Assembly (NCBI RefSeq): GCF_001758425.2
Contig: NZ_MDSS02000001.1
Location: 1-64,000, forward strand
Reading direction: 5' to 3'
Source of the DNA: Nesterenkonia sp. PF2B19
GTDB taxonomy: Bacteria > Actinomycetota > Actinomycetes > Actinomycetales > Micrococcaceae
DNA length: 64,000 bases
Positions 45,373 through 57,370 of this stretch are shown here, in pieces. The position numbers were made by a program, and so were the translations under genes. The notes under the pieces are model-generated. The model was given only the letters and a program-made list of their open reading frames with translations, did no database searches and had not been told where the DNA came from. How positions within the stretch are numbered: position 1 is the first letter of the stretch; each line of letters starts with the position of its first letter.

Positions 45373-48300
45373 ATGGGCGGCTTCGTGCATCTCGACGTGG
45401 CCACCGCCTACAGCGCCCACCACGGTGCCAGCTGGCCGGAGGACCTGGTGGCGGCCGCGGCGGCCGACGGCGCCGGAGCCGCCACCTGCGTGGATCGGGA
45501 CGGTCTCTACGGGGCGGTCAAGCATGTCATCGCCTGTCAGGGCCATGGCGTCGCTCCGATTCTCGGGGTGAACCTTCCGGTCGCCGAGGAGCGTCCCGAC
45601 GGCGGCCTGGAGGAGCGTGGACGGGTGGTCCTGCTCGCCCACGGCTCAGCGGCAGGCTACTCCGCCCTGTGCCGGGCGGTCTCCGCCGCTCATCTGCAGG
45701 ACCGCGGGGCGGGGCCTCGGCTCCCCCTGGCCCGTCTGGTGGAGCTCGCCTGCCCGGAGGGGCCCCGGGCGATCGCCGGGCAGGCTGAGCCGGCCCTGTT
45801 CGTGCTGCTGGGCCCGGAGAGCGACGTGGGCGTGGCGGCGGCCTCTCGTCGCTATGCCCAGGCGCGGCGTCTGCTGCGCGGCTGGGTCTCCACGCTGGGT
45901 GCGGGGACGCTGCGGGTCGAAGTGGTCTCTCATCTGGCGCCTCCCGGAGAGCCGCTCTCCACCGCCCATGCTGCGCGGATGCTCGCCGTCGCGGAGGACT
46001 GTGCGGTGGCTCCCGTGCTGACCAACATGGTGCGCTTCCTGCATGAGGACGATGCCACGACCGCCGACGTCCTCGACGCCGTCCGGGTGCTCTCCAGCCT
46101 GCAGGTCACGGAGACCCTGCAGCCCAACGGGCAGGGCTGGCTCAAACCTGCCTCCATGATGGAGCGGATCGCTGAGGAGATCTGCACGTCCAGCACGGCC
46201 GCCCGCATCGGGGCCGTGGAGCTGCTGGAGCGCACTCGGGCGCTGGCGCAGCGCTGCCTGCTGGACCCGGAGGCCCATATGAGCTTCGGGGCCCCGAAGG
46301 TGCCTGAGGCGCGAGTCATCGGGCTGGGGGTCTCAGGACGGTGCACAGACCCCCAGCGGGAGCTCGCCCAGCGGTGCGAAGCGGGACTGACCGCCCGCTA
46401 TCCCCGGCAGTCCCCCGCCGAGGCGGCGGCGCTGCGCGACCGCCTCGAGCATGAGCTGAGGATCATCGAGGACCTCGGCTTCGCCAGCTACTTCCTCACC
46501 GTCGCCGAGGTGGTGGACATGGTCGAGCAGATGGGGGTGCGGGTCTCCGCCCGCGGCTCCGGGGCATCCTCACTGGTGAACCATCTGCTGCGGATCAGCG
46601 CCGTGGACCCGATCGAGCATGAGCTGGTCTTCGAGCGCTTCCTCTCCCGAAGGCGCTCGACCCTTCCGGACATCGACATCGACGTCGAGTCCGCCCGACG
46701 CCATGAGGTCTATCACCGCATCGTGGAACGCTTCGGAGCGGAGCGCACCACGTTGATGAGCATGCAGAACAGCTACCGGATCCGTGGGGCGGTGCGCGAC
46801 GCCGGCCTCGCCCTGGGGCTTCCCGAGGAGGAGATCGCGCAGATCGCCGAGACGATGTGGCGCTTCCCGGCACGTCAGTTCCGTGAGGCGCTGGCAGAGA
46901 AGCCGGAGCTGCGTGCCCTGGCCGCCCGCCTGGACTCCGAACGGGAGCAGGGCCGGCAGCAGCTGGACCTCCTGGTGGACCTCACCGAGCGGCTGGACCG
47001 TCTGCCGCGCCACATCTCCACCCATCCGTGCGGGATCATCCTGGGTGATCAGCGGCTGCTGGACCTCACTCCGGTCCAGCCCTCGGGGGTGGACGGTCTG
47101 CCGATGAGCCAGTTCGACAAGCACGACATGGACCCCATGGGCTTCCTGAAGCTGGATGTGTTGGGCGTACGTATGCAGTCCACCATCGCCCATGCCCTGC
47201 AGGAGATCCGCCGCACCACCGGGGAACGGATCGACCTGGAGTCGGTGGACCGCGATGATCCGGACACCTACCGACTCATCCAGTCCACCCACACCCTGGG
47301 CTGCTTCCAGATCGAATCCCCCGGGCAGCGGGAGCTGGTCGGCAAGCTGGTCCCGGAGCGGCTGTCCGACCTGGTGGTGGACATCTCGCTGTTCCGGCCG
47401 GGCCCGATGGGCTCGGGCATGGTGACCCCGTACCTGGAGCGACGGCACGGCTTTGAGCAGGTGCGGTTCCCTCACCCGGACCTGGCGCCGGTGCTGTCCG
47501 AGACCCATGGGGTGGTGATCTTCCATGAGCAGGTGCTGCGGATCCTGGACCGGATGACCGGCTGCGGGCTCGACCGCGCCGACGAGTTCCGGCGTGCCCT
47601 GGGCGGGCCGGAGGAGGATGCCGTAGAGACGTTCTTCCGCAGCCGGTCGGCACGACGGGGGTACTCCCCCCGAGGTTGTCGATGAGGTGTGGGAGATCCT
47701 GGCAGGCTTCGGCTCCTTCGGATTCTGCAAGGCCCACGGGGCGGCGTTCGCCGTGCCCACTTTCGAGTCGGCCTGGCTGAAGACCCATCACCCGGCGGCC
47801 TTCCTGGCCGGGCTCTTCGAGCATGATCCGGGGATGTACCCGCTGCGGCTGCTGGTGGCTGAGGCCCGCCGCCTGGGTGTGCCGCTGCTGGGCATGGACG
47901 TCGACCGCTCCACCGAGCACTACGTGCTCGAGCCGACTCCGTCGCGGAGCCCCCGCGGGGAGCACACCCTGGGCATCCGCATGGCGCTGACCAGTCTCTC
48001 GGGCATCAGCGAGGCGGAGGTCCAGCGGATCGTGGAGGCCCAGCCCTTCGACTCCCTGGCGGACCTGCGGGACCGGGCCCGTCCGAAGCGCCCCACGTTG
48101 CGCGCGCTCGCCCAGGTGGGCGCGCTGGACTCTCTGATGCCCGGCGGTCGACGGCGCCGGGGCGATCTCGTCGCCTCCGTGGTCGAGCGCACCCGCACGG
48201 CGTCCTCCCCGAGGCGGCGCGAAGTGGTGGGGCAGCTGCCCCTGCCGATGGCCGACGTCGAGGTCTCCGCCCTGCCGCAGAAGCATCCGGAGCCGAGCCG

Positions 48301-48814
48301 GGAGGAGCTGATCAGCGATGAACTCCTGCTGACCAGCATCGACGTCACCGGTCATGTGATGGAGACCCATCGGCACACGATGGACCGTTTCGGTGTGACC
48401 CGGGCGGAGGACCTGCTGACGCTGCGCAGCGGCTCCACCGTCCGGGTGGCCGGCATCCGGGTGGCCACCCAGACGCCTCCGATGGCCAGCGGACGGCGGG
48501 TGGTGTTCATCAGCCTCGACGACGGCACCGGCTGTGCCGACGTCGCCTTCTTCGACGAGGCGCAGGGCAATGCCGGGGAGATCCTGTTCACCGCCCAGCT
48601 GATGCTGGTGGAGGGCACGATCCGCCGCACCGGGCCCCGGGCGGTGAACATCCAGGCCCACGAGGCGTGGGATCTGCGCCGCGAGGACCACGTGGAGCAG
48701 CTGTCCCGACGTCGCGCGCCGCAGGCCGCCCGCTCGACTCAGCCGGTCCGGACCGGCTCCAGATCCTCGGCCTCCTCATCGGTGAAGAGGCGGGAACGGA
48801 TCATGAACCGATGA
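45373..48814 (+). pseudogene. dnaE2: Error-prone DNA polymerase DnaE2 (ImuC), frameshifted (probable one-base insertion)
   Basis: DnaE2 is the translesion polymerase of the SOS mutasome. The first frame contains the PHP domain (HLDVATAYSAHHGASWPEDLV) and the polymerase core with PDIDIDVESARRHEVYHRI and VSARGSGASSLVNHLLRI. It stops at 47685. The second frame resumes VVDEVWEILAGFGSFGFCKAHGAAFAVPTFESAWLKTH, then the OB domain. A six-C run at 47666-47671, where five would restore RGYSPEVVDEVWEILAGFG, explains the break and gives 1146 residues. The last 25 or so codons overlap the convergent DUF779 gene. No imuB is in the window. Confidence 0.9.
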
Positions 48815-49128
48815 CCGGTGGGCCCCTCGATGGAGAATCCTGCACCGCGGCCTGCGGTGACGTCGATCGTGATGTGGGTGTGCGACCAGTACTCGAACTG
48901 CGCCCGGGAGATCCACACCGGGACGGGTTCGCCCGTGCCGGCGTCGAGCTCTCCGAGCAGGACGTCCGACGATCCGGTCAGGAACGTCCCCTGCGTGTAA
49001 CACATGGGGGCGGAGCCGTCGCAACAGCCACCGGACTGGTGGAACATCAGCGGCCTGCCGTGCTCCTGCCTCAGCCGTCGCAGCAACGCAGCGGCATCCT
49101 CGGTCACGCTGACCCGTGGGTACGCCAT
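48739..49128 (-). CDS. DUF779 protein
   Basis: The 129-residue product carries the DUF779 core PLMFHQSGGCCDGSAPMCY, a Cys-rich motif likely to bind metal, then WISRAQFEYWSHTHITIDV and a C-terminal region FSIEGPTGHRFMIRSRLFTD. DUF779 genes are nearly always beside an NAD aldehyde dehydrogenase, as here (79 nt downstream of the ALDH stop), so an accessory role in aldehyde oxidation is inferred. ATG 49128 is chosen with AGAAGGGA spaced 9 nt; ATG 49137 abuts the ribosome binding site. It overlaps the 3' end of dnaE2 by 76 bp. Confidence 0.88.
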   Translation of the reverse strand: MAYPRVSVTEDAAALLRRLRQEHGRPLMFHQSGGCCDGSAPMCYTQGTFLTGSSDVLLGELDAGTGEPVPVWISRAQFEYWSHTHITIDVTAGRGAGFSIEGPTGHRFMIRSRLFTDEEAEDLEPVRTG

Positions 49129-49207
49129 GGCCTTCATTCCCTTCTGGGCTCCGGCGGCGGCTCCCCCGTCCTGCAGGAGCCGCCACCGAGCGACGTCGCC
49201 CGGCGGC

Positions 49208-50731
<1,524 letters not shown>

Positions 50732-50794
50732 CGGGACTCCTTCGTCGTGATGGTCAGTGACGTCGCTCACGACTGTGACCGTAGCTCCGCCGAC

Positions 50795-50811
50795 GTTGCA
50801 CCTTCGTTGCA
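50795..50811. promoter_or_regulatory. Direct-repeat operator GTTGCA-N5-GTTGCA (ALDH side)
   Basis: GTTGCA at 50795-50800 and again at 50806-50811 with a 5-bp spacer, 64 bp upstream of the aldehyde dehydrogenase start. In the direction of transcription it reads TGCAAC-N5-TGCAAC, identical in design and orientation to 52273-52289 upstream of adhP. Confidence 0.7.
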
Positions 50812-51034
50812 TGCCCGTCGAGTCATCACAGGGCGGGCCCTCAGCTCCGGCAGATGACGGCACCGCTGTGATGCTCGTCTCCTCTGCGTGGTCTATCCTG
50901 ACCGCATCACGTGCACCATCGGAGCCGTCGTCGGATCGGTGTGCGACGGCCCTGCCGGCTGACGAGCATCTCGCGCAGGCCCCATCGGCGGCCCGAACCT
51001 CACCAGCCCATGTCCCACCACCACAGGAGGTCTC

Positions 51035-52237
51035 ATGGGGCGAGAGCCCGTCCCCGATGATCCGCAGACCTGGTCTGTCCTGCCGCCGGTGCTGCGCGAG
51101 TCCTGGCTGCGTTCGGCGAGCTACCTCGACGACCCCGTGAGAGCCCAGGCGCCGATCGACCTGGACGAGGGCGACCTGAACACGCTGCGTCGCGAACATC
51201 CGCTCTCCGCAGCCATGCCGCTGCTGGACAGGCTGCTGGTCCAGCCCGCGAAGGACGCGGGTCTCGTCGTCGCCATCGGCGACGCCCAGGGGCGCCTCCT
51301 CTGGGTGGACGGTTCGCGCCAGGCGATGCGCCGGGCCGAGACCAGTGCCTTCCAGGCGGGCGCCAACTGGTCGGAGCGCGCCGTCGGCACCTCGGCTCCC
51401 GGCACTGCGCTGGCCACCGGACGGGCCGTCCAGGTGAATCAGGAGGAGCACTTCGTCCCTGCAGCCCACCAGTTCTCCTGCTCAGCCGCGCCGATCCGCT
51501 GCCCGCAGACCGGTGACCTGCTCGGCGTGGTGGACATCACCGGCGGTCCTGCAGCCGTGGAGACGCACGCGCTGCCGCTGGTGCTCGCTGCCATCACCGC
51601 GGCCCAGGGTGAGCTGCGCTCCCAGCCCCGATCCGCCCCACGGCTCAGATTCTCCGTGCTGGGCTCGGAGACCGGCACGGTCACGGCTGGAGCGTCGAGC
51701 TGGCGATTGAGTCTGCGTCACGCAGAGCTGCTGACCCTGCTGACCTGGGAGGAGTCATCGTCCTCCGGAGGCGGCGCCAGCGCTGCCCGTCTGGCCGAGG
51801 ACATCTTCGGTGAGACGGGGCATGAGGTCGCCCTGCGCGCGGAGGTGACTCGGCTGAGGCGACTCCTTGTCGGCCTGCCGGGACACGCGGACCCGCCCAG
51901 GCTGAACTCTCGGCCGTACCGCCTGGATCCGCCGCCGTGGCTGGACGCCGTCGGTGTCGTCCATGCCCTCGCCGCCGGTGATCGCACCGCGGCGTTGGAC
52001 CTGTACTCCGGGGAGCTGCTGCCTCGGTCCGAGGCGCCGGGGATCGTCAGGATCCGTTGGGAGCTCTCAGCGATGCTCCGAGAGTCCATCCTGCAGGACG
52101 GCTCCCCGTGGGAGATCTGTCGATATCTGCAGCTGCCGGAGGCGCGCGGTGACGGCGAGGTCCTCCGGGAGGCACTGCGCGTGTTGCCTCCGGACTCGCC
52201 GCAGCGAGCCCTGCTGATCGCCCGCTCGAACCTCTGA
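51035..52237 (+). CDS. GAF-domain transcriptional regulator (AcoR-like)
   Basis: The 400-residue product starts like AcoR/sigma54-activator N termini ([24 protein letters not shown]). It has a GAF sensor domain (about 60-185; [49 protein letters not shown]). The C-terminal half is a DNA-binding region of winged-helix type ([39 protein letters not shown]). There is no AAA+ sigma54 domain, which suits Actinobacteria. It lies between the divergent ALDH and downstream adhP, both bearing TGCAAC-N5-TGCAAC sites, so it is the likely activator. ATG 51035 follows AGGAGG. Confidence 0.85.
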   Translation: MGREPVPDDPQTWSVLPPVLRESWLRSASYLDDPVRAQAPIDLDEGDLNTLRREHPLSAAMPLLDRLLVQPAKDAGLVVAIGDAQGRLLWVDGSRQAMRRAETSAFQAGANWSERAVGTSAPGTALATGRAVQVNQEEHFVPAAHQFSCSAAPIRCPQTGDLLGVVDITGGPAAVETHALPLVLAAITAAQGELRSQPRSAPRLRFSVLGSETGTVTAGASSWRLSLRHAELLTLLTWEESSSSGGGASAARLAEDIFGETGHEVALRAEVTRLRRLLVGLPGHADPPRLNSRPYRLDPPPWLDAVGVVHALAAGDRTAALDLYSGELLPRSEAPGIVRIRWELSAMLRESILQDGSPWEICRYLQLPEARGDGEVLREALRVLPPDSPQRALLIARSNL

Positions 52238-52272
52238 ACGGCAGTGCTCGGCTCTGTGGAGCATTGGGCTGG

Positions 52273-52289
52273 TGCAACCTCACTGCAAC
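52273..52289 (+). promoter_or_regulatory. Direct-repeat operator TGCAAC-N5-TGCAAC (ADH side)
   Basis: TGCAAC at 52273-52278 and 52284-52289, 58 bp upstream of the alcohol dehydrogenase start. Same spacing and orientation to the gene as the ALDH-side copy at 50795-50811. Confidence 0.7.
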
Positions 52290-52294
52290 GAGAA

Positions 52295-52310
52295 TGTGAC
52301 TAGCGTCACG
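52295..52310. promoter_or_regulatory. CRP/GlxR-like site upstream of adhP
   Basis: TGTGACTAGCGTCACG matches the CRP/GlxR half-sites TGTGA and TCAC with 6 bp between; only the last base of the second arm deviates. It lies 6 bp downstream of the direct-repeat operator. Global cAMP-type control is inferred. Confidence 0.45.
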
Positions 52311-52347
52311 GTCGTCATCGTTCATCGAACAGACGAGGAGCACGATC

Positions 52348-53379
52348 ATGAGCACCATGACAGCAGCAGTCGTCGAGGAGTTCGGCGCAGAACTCACCGT
52401 CCGAGAGCACGAGCTGCCCGATCCCGGCCCGGGGCAGGCCCTGGTGCGGCTGCTCGCCTCAGGCGTCTGTCACACTGACCTGCACGCCGCCGAGGGTGAT
52501 TGGCCGATCAAGCCGACGCCTCCGTTCATCCCCGGACACGAAGGCGTGGGCGTGGTGGAGAAGGTCGGGTCGGACGTCACGGACGTCGAGGTCGGGCAGA
52601 CTGTGGGCAATGCCTGGCTGTGGAGCGCCTGCGGGTCCTGCGAGCACTGCCGCACCGGGTGGGAGACGCTCTGTGAGGAGCAGATCAACGGTGGATACTC
52701 CGTCGACGGATCCTTCGGGGAGTACATGATCGTCGACGCCCGCTTCGCCGCGGCGATTCCCGAGGGCGCGGATCCGTTCGAGGTCGCACCCGTGCTCTGT
52801 GCCGGCGTGACGGTCTACAAGGGACTGAAGATGACCGGAGTCCGGCCCGGCCAGTGGGTGGTGATCTCCGGGATCGGCGGCCTCGGGCACCTGGCGGTGC
52901 AGTATGCCGTGGCCATGGGGATGCGGGTCGTCGCCGTGGACATCGCCGACGACAAGCTGGCCCTGGCTTCCCGCCACGGGGCGGAGATCACCCTCAACGC
53001 GATGGGCTCCGATCCTGCCGAGGAGATCCATCGCCGCACCGGGGGCTCCCACGGAGTCCTGGTGACAGCGGTGCATCCGGATGCCTTCGGGCAGGCGATC
53101 TCGATGACGCGCCGCGGCGGAACCATCGTCTTCAACGGACTGCCGCCCGGGGAGTTCCCCGCGCCGATCTTCGACATCGTCCTCAAAGGGCTGACCATCA
53201 GAGGATCGATCGTCGGCACCCGCCAGGACATGGTCGAAGCTCTGGAGATCTATTCCCGCGGCAAGATCCACCCGACGGTCTCCACTCGGCCTCTGAGCGA
53301 CATCAACGCGGTGTTCGACGAGATGCACCATGGAAAGATTGACGGCCGGGTGGTCATCGACTTCTCTCAGCGGGACTGA
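52348..53379 (+). CDS. adhP: Zinc-dependent alcohol dehydrogenase AdhP
   Basis: The 343-residue medium-chain dehydrogenase interconverts primary alcohols and aldehydes with NAD. Catalytic zinc ligands sit in GVCHTDLHAAEGDW, GHEGVG and LCAGVTVYKG; the structural zinc ligands are the cysteines of WSACGSCEHCRTGWETLC. Cofactor motif GIGGLGHLAVQYA is followed by an acidic residue (AVDIADDK), favouring NAD. ATG 52348 follows GAGGAG by 7 nt. With the ALDH gene it forms an ethanol-to-acetate route. Confidence 0.93.
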   Translation: MSTMTAAVVEEFGAELTVREHELPDPGPGQALVRLLASGVCHTDLHAAEGDWPIKPTPPFIPGHEGVGVVEKVGSDVTDVEVGQTVGNAWLWSACGSCEHCRTGWETLCEEQINGGYSVDGSFGEYMIVDARFAAAIPEGADPFEVAPVLCAGVTVYKGLKMTGVRPGQWVVISGIGGLGHLAVQYAVAMGMRVVAVDIADDKLALASRHGAEITLNAMGSDPAEEIHRRTGGSHGVLVTAVHPDAFGQAISMTRRGGTIVFNGLPPGEFPAPIFDIVLKGLTIRGSIVGTRQDMVEALEIYSRGKIHPTVSTRPLSDINAVFDEMHHGKIDGRVVIDFSQRD

Positions 53380-53403
53380 CTTCTCTCAGCCGGACCGACC
53401 CGC

Positions 53404-55062
53404 TCAGCGGGACTCAGCCAGGAGAGGGGCCCCGAGGAGGGAGACCAGCGCGGCGACGGCGGCGAGGACCGCCGTCGCCGCCACCTGCGTCCACGGTTCG
53501 TGGATGAGCACGGCAAGGGCCCCCAGCATCGCTGCCGCGGTGAGGACACCGCGAATGCTACCGAGCAGCAGCAGCACCCCGGTGAGGTCCCCCACGGGAG
53601 TGGGGACGGGCGGGATCCCCAGCAGGGGTGCGTCGCGGGAAGTCACCTCCTGCAGCAGGCGACAGCTGAACATCACGACGACGGCGGCCACCGCCCAGCA
53701 GGCTCCCTGTGCTGCGGCTTCGAGGGAGGACCAGCCTCCTGCGCCGATGCCTCCCTCGTGCTCAGGCCACCAGAGGCCGGCGACGACGCAGCCGATCAGC
53801 ACGCAGGGCGACGCGACGGCCACGGGCCACAGACCATGGCGCACCGTCAACTCGCGCCGGGACCAGCCGAAGAGCGGGGCGGCCTGCAGCTCCTCCTGCA
53901 GGCCGCGGAGCCCAGGACTGACTCCGGCGAGACCGGCGTCGAGCAGCAGACACAGGGCCAGCATCGCTGCGGTGCCAGAGACGACATCCTCACCGCCGTA
54001 TCCGGTCGTCGGGCCGACGAGTCCTGCGACCATGCCGGCGGCCATCAGCAGCACGACGCTGCGCAGCGCCTGACCAGGATGCCGGAGGGAGGCTGCCGCA
54101 TCCTGTCGCCACCCGACCGACACAGCGCTGAGCCGGCGATGCGTGGCCTTCTGCACTGAATGCCCCAGCCTCATGGGTGGGTGTCTCCGGGGAGGGGAAC
54201 GCGTCGCCTCCGCGGCGCGGCGCAGATCTCCGCCTCCGGCCAGGAGCAACGCAGACTCGACGCGCTGCGCCTGAACCATGATCCTGGTGGTCGGCACCGA
54301 ACTGAGGCCTGAGGGCAGTGCCCGATACATCACCCAGGCACATGCCGTCAGCGCCCCAGCCGCCGCCAGCAGCATCCAGTCAGCAGGCGTGGGCACCTGC
54401 CCTGTCGCCAGCAGCCCGTACCAGCCTCCGGTCGTGAGCAGTATTGTCGGGGACCACAGGGTCGCCGAACCCGAGAGCACCAGGATCAGGGCGACGATAC
54501 CGGACGCGGCACCCGGGCCCACGCGCTGCCCGACAGCCCATGCCAAGCTCGCCTGCCCGCCGAGGACCACACTGGCCAGAACCACCAGCAGGGTCGGGCC
54601 CCCGGCGGCACCCTGTTCCAAGGATCCGCGGGAGGCGCTCAGGATGAGGCTGGCTGAGGTGATGCCGACGAGCAGCGTGCCCAGCGTCATGTTCCTGAGG
54701 GCGGCGCGCCCCAGCACCTGAGCGCGCGGTATTCCGGTGGCCATCAGGATGTGCGCGCTGAAGGGCGACATCAAGGCGGGGCCGCAGCGGATCCCGGCCC
54801 AGAGTCCGAGCGCCTGCACTGCGGAGGCGCCCAGGGCGACTCGATCAGCCCCGGCCCTGACGACACCGTGAAGCGGCTCCGCCAGCAGCTCTCCGAGGAC
54901 CCAGAAAGCGGGGAGGACTCCGAAGACCACCAGGATCCCCCCGACGTACAGCGCCGGTCCTGTCCCGCCGTCACGGAGGAGGCCTCGCAGGACCAGTCGG
55001 GTGCGGCGCAGGCGGAGTCGATGCATCGCCTTCTCGTCCCTCTGCATCGCCCTGACGTTCAT
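53404..55062 (-). CDS. Polytopic membrane protein, probable ABC exporter permease
   Basis: The 552-residue protein has about twelve hydrophobic segments in two halves, separated by a basic central region (about 255-325). It has no enzymatic motif. It overlaps by ATGA with the upstream ABC ATPase gene, so it is inferred to be the membrane part of that transporter. It may fall in DUF6297-like actinobacterial permeases, but this was not verifiable. The cargo is unknown. Confidence 0.7.
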   Translation of the reverse strand: MNVRAMQRDEKAMHRLRLRRTRLVLRGLLRDGGTGPALYVGGILVVFGVLPAFWVLGELLAEPLHGVVRAGADRVALGASAVQALGLWAGIRCGPALMSPFSAHILMATGIPRAQVLGRAALRNMTLGTLLVGITSASLILSASRGSLEQGAAGGPTLLVVLASVVLGGQASLAWAVGQRVGPGAASGIVALILVLSGSATLWSPTILLTTGGWYGLLATGQVPTPADWMLLAAAGALTACAWVMYRALPSGLSSVPTTRIMVQAQRVESALLLAGGGDLRRAAEATRSPPRRHPPMRLGHSVQKATHRRLSAVSVGWRQDAAASLRHPGQALRSVVLLMAAGMVAGLVGPTTGYGGEDVVSGTAAMLALCLLLDAGLAGVSPGLRGLQEELQAAPLFGWSRRELTVRHGLWPVAVASPCVLIGCVVAGLWWPEHEGGIGAGGWSSLEAAAQGACWAVAAVVVMFSCRLLQEVTSRDAPLLGIPPVPTPVGDLTGVLLLLGSIRGVLTAAAMLGALAVLIHEPWTQVAATAVLAAVAALVSLLGAPLLAESR

Positions 55063-55694
55063 GGAGTCCGGTCTGCGGCCGCGAGGCAGATCCGGCGGTC
55101 GGCCTGCTCCAGGAGTCTGTGATCATGCGTCGCGACCACCACCGTGGTCCCAGCCTGCGCCCGGTGCTTCAGCAGGGCTCCGAGCTGAGTGATCCGCTCC
55201 TCGTCCAGATGGCGCTCCGGCTCATCGAGGAGCAGCAGGCTGGATGGGCGATGACAGGTGAGAGCGAGCATGACGAGCTGCAGCTCCCCGGCAGAGAGTT
55301 CATGGATGAAGCGCCCGGAGAGATGAGCGGCGTCCAGAGCGATCAGCTGGTCATCTGCTCCGGCCCACGGGTCCCGATCTGCCCACCAGGACGCACCCAC
55401 CACGGCCAGCTGCTCCCGGACGGTGAGGTCCCGGGCCAGCGGAGGCGTATCGATGAAGGAGGCCACGGCTTCGCGGAATCGCCCACTGGTCTCATCGGGA
55501 GGTCGCCCGTCAACGAGGCAGAGGCCGGAGCTGAGGGGACGTCGGCCCGCGATCACCGAAAGGAGGGTCGACTTTCCTGAGCCGTTGGGGCCGCTCACTG
55601 CGCTGAGCAGACCTGCAGGCAGGTCCGCGTCAAGGGGTGCCAGCATCGTCACCCCACCGGCGGATACGGCGGCACGTCGGCAGAGGACATCCAT
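55059..55694 (-). CDS. ABC transporter ATP-binding protein
   Basis: The 211-residue ATPase has Walker A GPNGSGKSTLL, Q-loop region, ABC signature ELSAGELQLVMLAL (a variant of LSGGQ), Walker B SLLLLDEPERHLDEE and switch His in VVVATHDHRLL. ATG 55694 is chosen because homology begins there. A -10 TACGCT (55707-55702) is 7 nt upstream and suits a leaderless transcript. It is a compact single-domain subunit that works with the permease gene overlapping its 3' end. Confidence 0.87.
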   Translation of the reverse strand: MDVLCRRAAVSAGGVTMLAPLDADLPAGLLSAVSGPNGSGKSTLLSVIAGRRPLSSGLCLVDGRPPDETSGRFREAVASFIDTPPLARDLTVREQLAVVGASWWADRDPWAGADDQLIALDAAHLSGRFIHELSAGELQLVMLALTCHRPSSLLLLDEPERHLDEERITQLGALLKHRAQAGTTVVVATHDHRLLEQADRRICLAAADRTP

Positions 55695-55761
55695 CGAGGT
55701 CAGCGTACCAGCGCGCGTCAGCGAACGACGTCGACACGATCGGGGACCTCCAGGGGCGTGC

Positions 55762-56160
55762 TCACATGTCCCGGGATGAGAGCACGCAGAACTCGTTGCC
55801 CTCGGGGTCGGCCAGCACCGTCCAGGTGGCGTCGTCGCCCGCACCGACGTCGATGCGCCGCGCGCCCATGTCGATCAGCCGCCGGATCTCGGCGTCGCGG
55901 TCGTCACTGGTGTGCGGAGCGAAATCCCAGTGCAGCCGATTCTTGGTGGTCTTGGCATGTTCCACCGGGACGAACACCATGCCAGGCGGGACGTGATGGA
56001 ACTCGAGGATCCTCACGAACTCGCGCGCCCAGGGCGGCAGCACGACCGCTTCTTCGTCCGTGGCGATCGCGACGTCCCAGCCGAGCGCCTCAGCCCACCA
56101 CCGAGCGAGCGCGTGGTGGTCCTGGGCCTCGACCACGGTGGAGTACCAGCGCAGCGCCAT
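55762..56160 (-). CDS. VOC-family protein
   Basis: The 132-residue glyoxalase-like protein has the strands RWYSTVVEAQDHHALARWWAEALG, RLHWDFAPHTSDDRDAEIRRLIDMGARRID and WTVLADPEGNEFCVL. This is the two-module form often annotated as glyoxalase-like domain (Gly_oxidase_6 type). Substrate unknown. ATG 56160 follows GGAGGGG; ATG 56196 would add 12 unconserved residues. Confidence 0.82.
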   Translation of the reverse strand: MALRWYSTVVEAQDHHALARWWAEALGWDVAIATDEEAVVLPPWAREFVRILEFHHVPPGMVFVPVEHAKTTKNRLHWDFAPHTSDDRDAEIRRLIDMGARRIDVGAGDDATWTVLADPEGNEFCVLSSRDM

Positions 56161-56230
56161 CGTCGCCCCTCCTGCTCCTGCCGCTCCGATCGCCACCGAC
56201 GGTTCATCCGTGGGCGGCCGGGAGCTCAGG

Positions 56231-57220
56231 TTAGCCCATGAGCGGGGCGCCGATGAAGGGATCGATGGCCAGTCCGATGAAGAGCAGCGTCAGGTACATG
56301 ATGGACAGGTGGAAGACCTTCATGGCCTTCTTGTCGGTCACGGCTTCACGCTGAGCCTGACGGTGGAGCACATGGCACTCGTAGAGGAACCAGCCGCCGG
56401 AGACCGCGGCGAAGGCCGTGTACGTGATCCCGGCCCATCCCATGGGCACCAGCAGCAGGGAGCACACCACAGTGGCCCAGGCGTAGAGGACCACCTGGAC
56501 GGAGACCGTCTTGGCCGTGGCCACGGCACCCAGCATGGGCACGTCCGCTGTCTGGTAGTCCGTCCGGTACTTCATGGACAGCGGCCAATAGTGAGGCGGA
56601 GTCCACAGGAAGATGATGAAGAACAGCACCAGCGCGGGCCATTCGACGGTCTCCCGGACGGCCGCCCACGCGATCAGCACGGGGAAGCACCCGGCGAGGC
56701 CGCCCCAGATGATGTTCTGCTCGGTCCGCCGCTTGAGCACCATCGTATAGATGACTACGTAGAAGAACATCGCCGCGGCGCCCAGTCCGGCGGCCATCGG
56801 ATTCGCACCGAACCACAGGACCACGAGCGCGAGGACTCCCAACAGCGAGGCGAACACGAAGGCCTCGCGCGGACTGAGCTCGCCCGTGACGAGCGGGCGC
56901 TTCTTCGTCCGGTTCATGAGCTTGTCCATGTCCCGGTCGATGTAGCAGTTGAACGCTCCCGCCGAGCCAGCGGCGAACGCGCCTCCGACCATAGTGGAGA
57001 GCACCAGCCAGAAGTCGGGGAACCCCCGCTGGGCGAAGAACATCGTCGGCAGCGTGGTCACGAGCAGCAGCTCGATCACCCGCGGCTTCGTCAGCGACCA
57101 GTAGGCCGCGGCCTTGCGTCGCCACTGCGGCCGCGTCTCACCGGCCGGACGGCCCGGCGTCGGCGAGGGGGCGGTCTCACGGGGCGCGCCGGACACGGCG
57201 GCGGAAGAGTTCTGGGTCAC
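56231..57220 (-). CDS. ctaB: Protoheme IX farnesyltransferase
   Basis: CtaB adds a farnesyl group to heme B, giving heme O for cytochrome oxidase. The 329-residue UbiA-family membrane enzyme shows the first Asp-rich prenyl-PP site [19 protein letters not shown] and the segment [19 protein letters not shown] typical of CtaB, with about nine transmembrane helices. An N-terminal cytosolic extension of about 30 residues is present. The start is GTG 57220. A minus-strand -10-like TAGACT lies near 57271-57266. Confidence 0.93.
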   Translation of the reverse strand: MTQNSSAAVSGAPRETAPSPTPGRPAGETRPQWRRKAAAYWSLTKPRVIELLLVTTLPTMFFAQRGFPDFWLVLSTMVGGAFAAGSAGAFNCYIDRDMDKLMNRTKKRPLVTGELSPREAFVFASLLGVLALVVLWFGANPMAAGLGAAAMFFYVVIYTMVLKRRTEQNIIWGGLAGCFPVLIAWAAVRETVEWPALVLFFIIFLWTPPHYWPLSMKYRTDYQTADVPMLGAVATAKTVSVQVVLYAWATVVCSLLLVPMGWAGITYTAFAAVSGGWFLYECHVLHRQAQREAVTDKKAMKVFHLSIMYLTLLFIGLAIDPFIGAPLMG

Positions 57221-57370
57221 GTCTGGGGCTCACAATGGGTCAAGGTGCAGTCGCGGTCAGAGGACAGTCTATCGCCAGAACTCGGCTGGTCGCGCTGTCA
57301 CGCGCCAGTGAGGCAGAGTGTTTCGACACGTTGTAGAAGAGATGCTCCACCCTCACCGGCGACGGCGACC

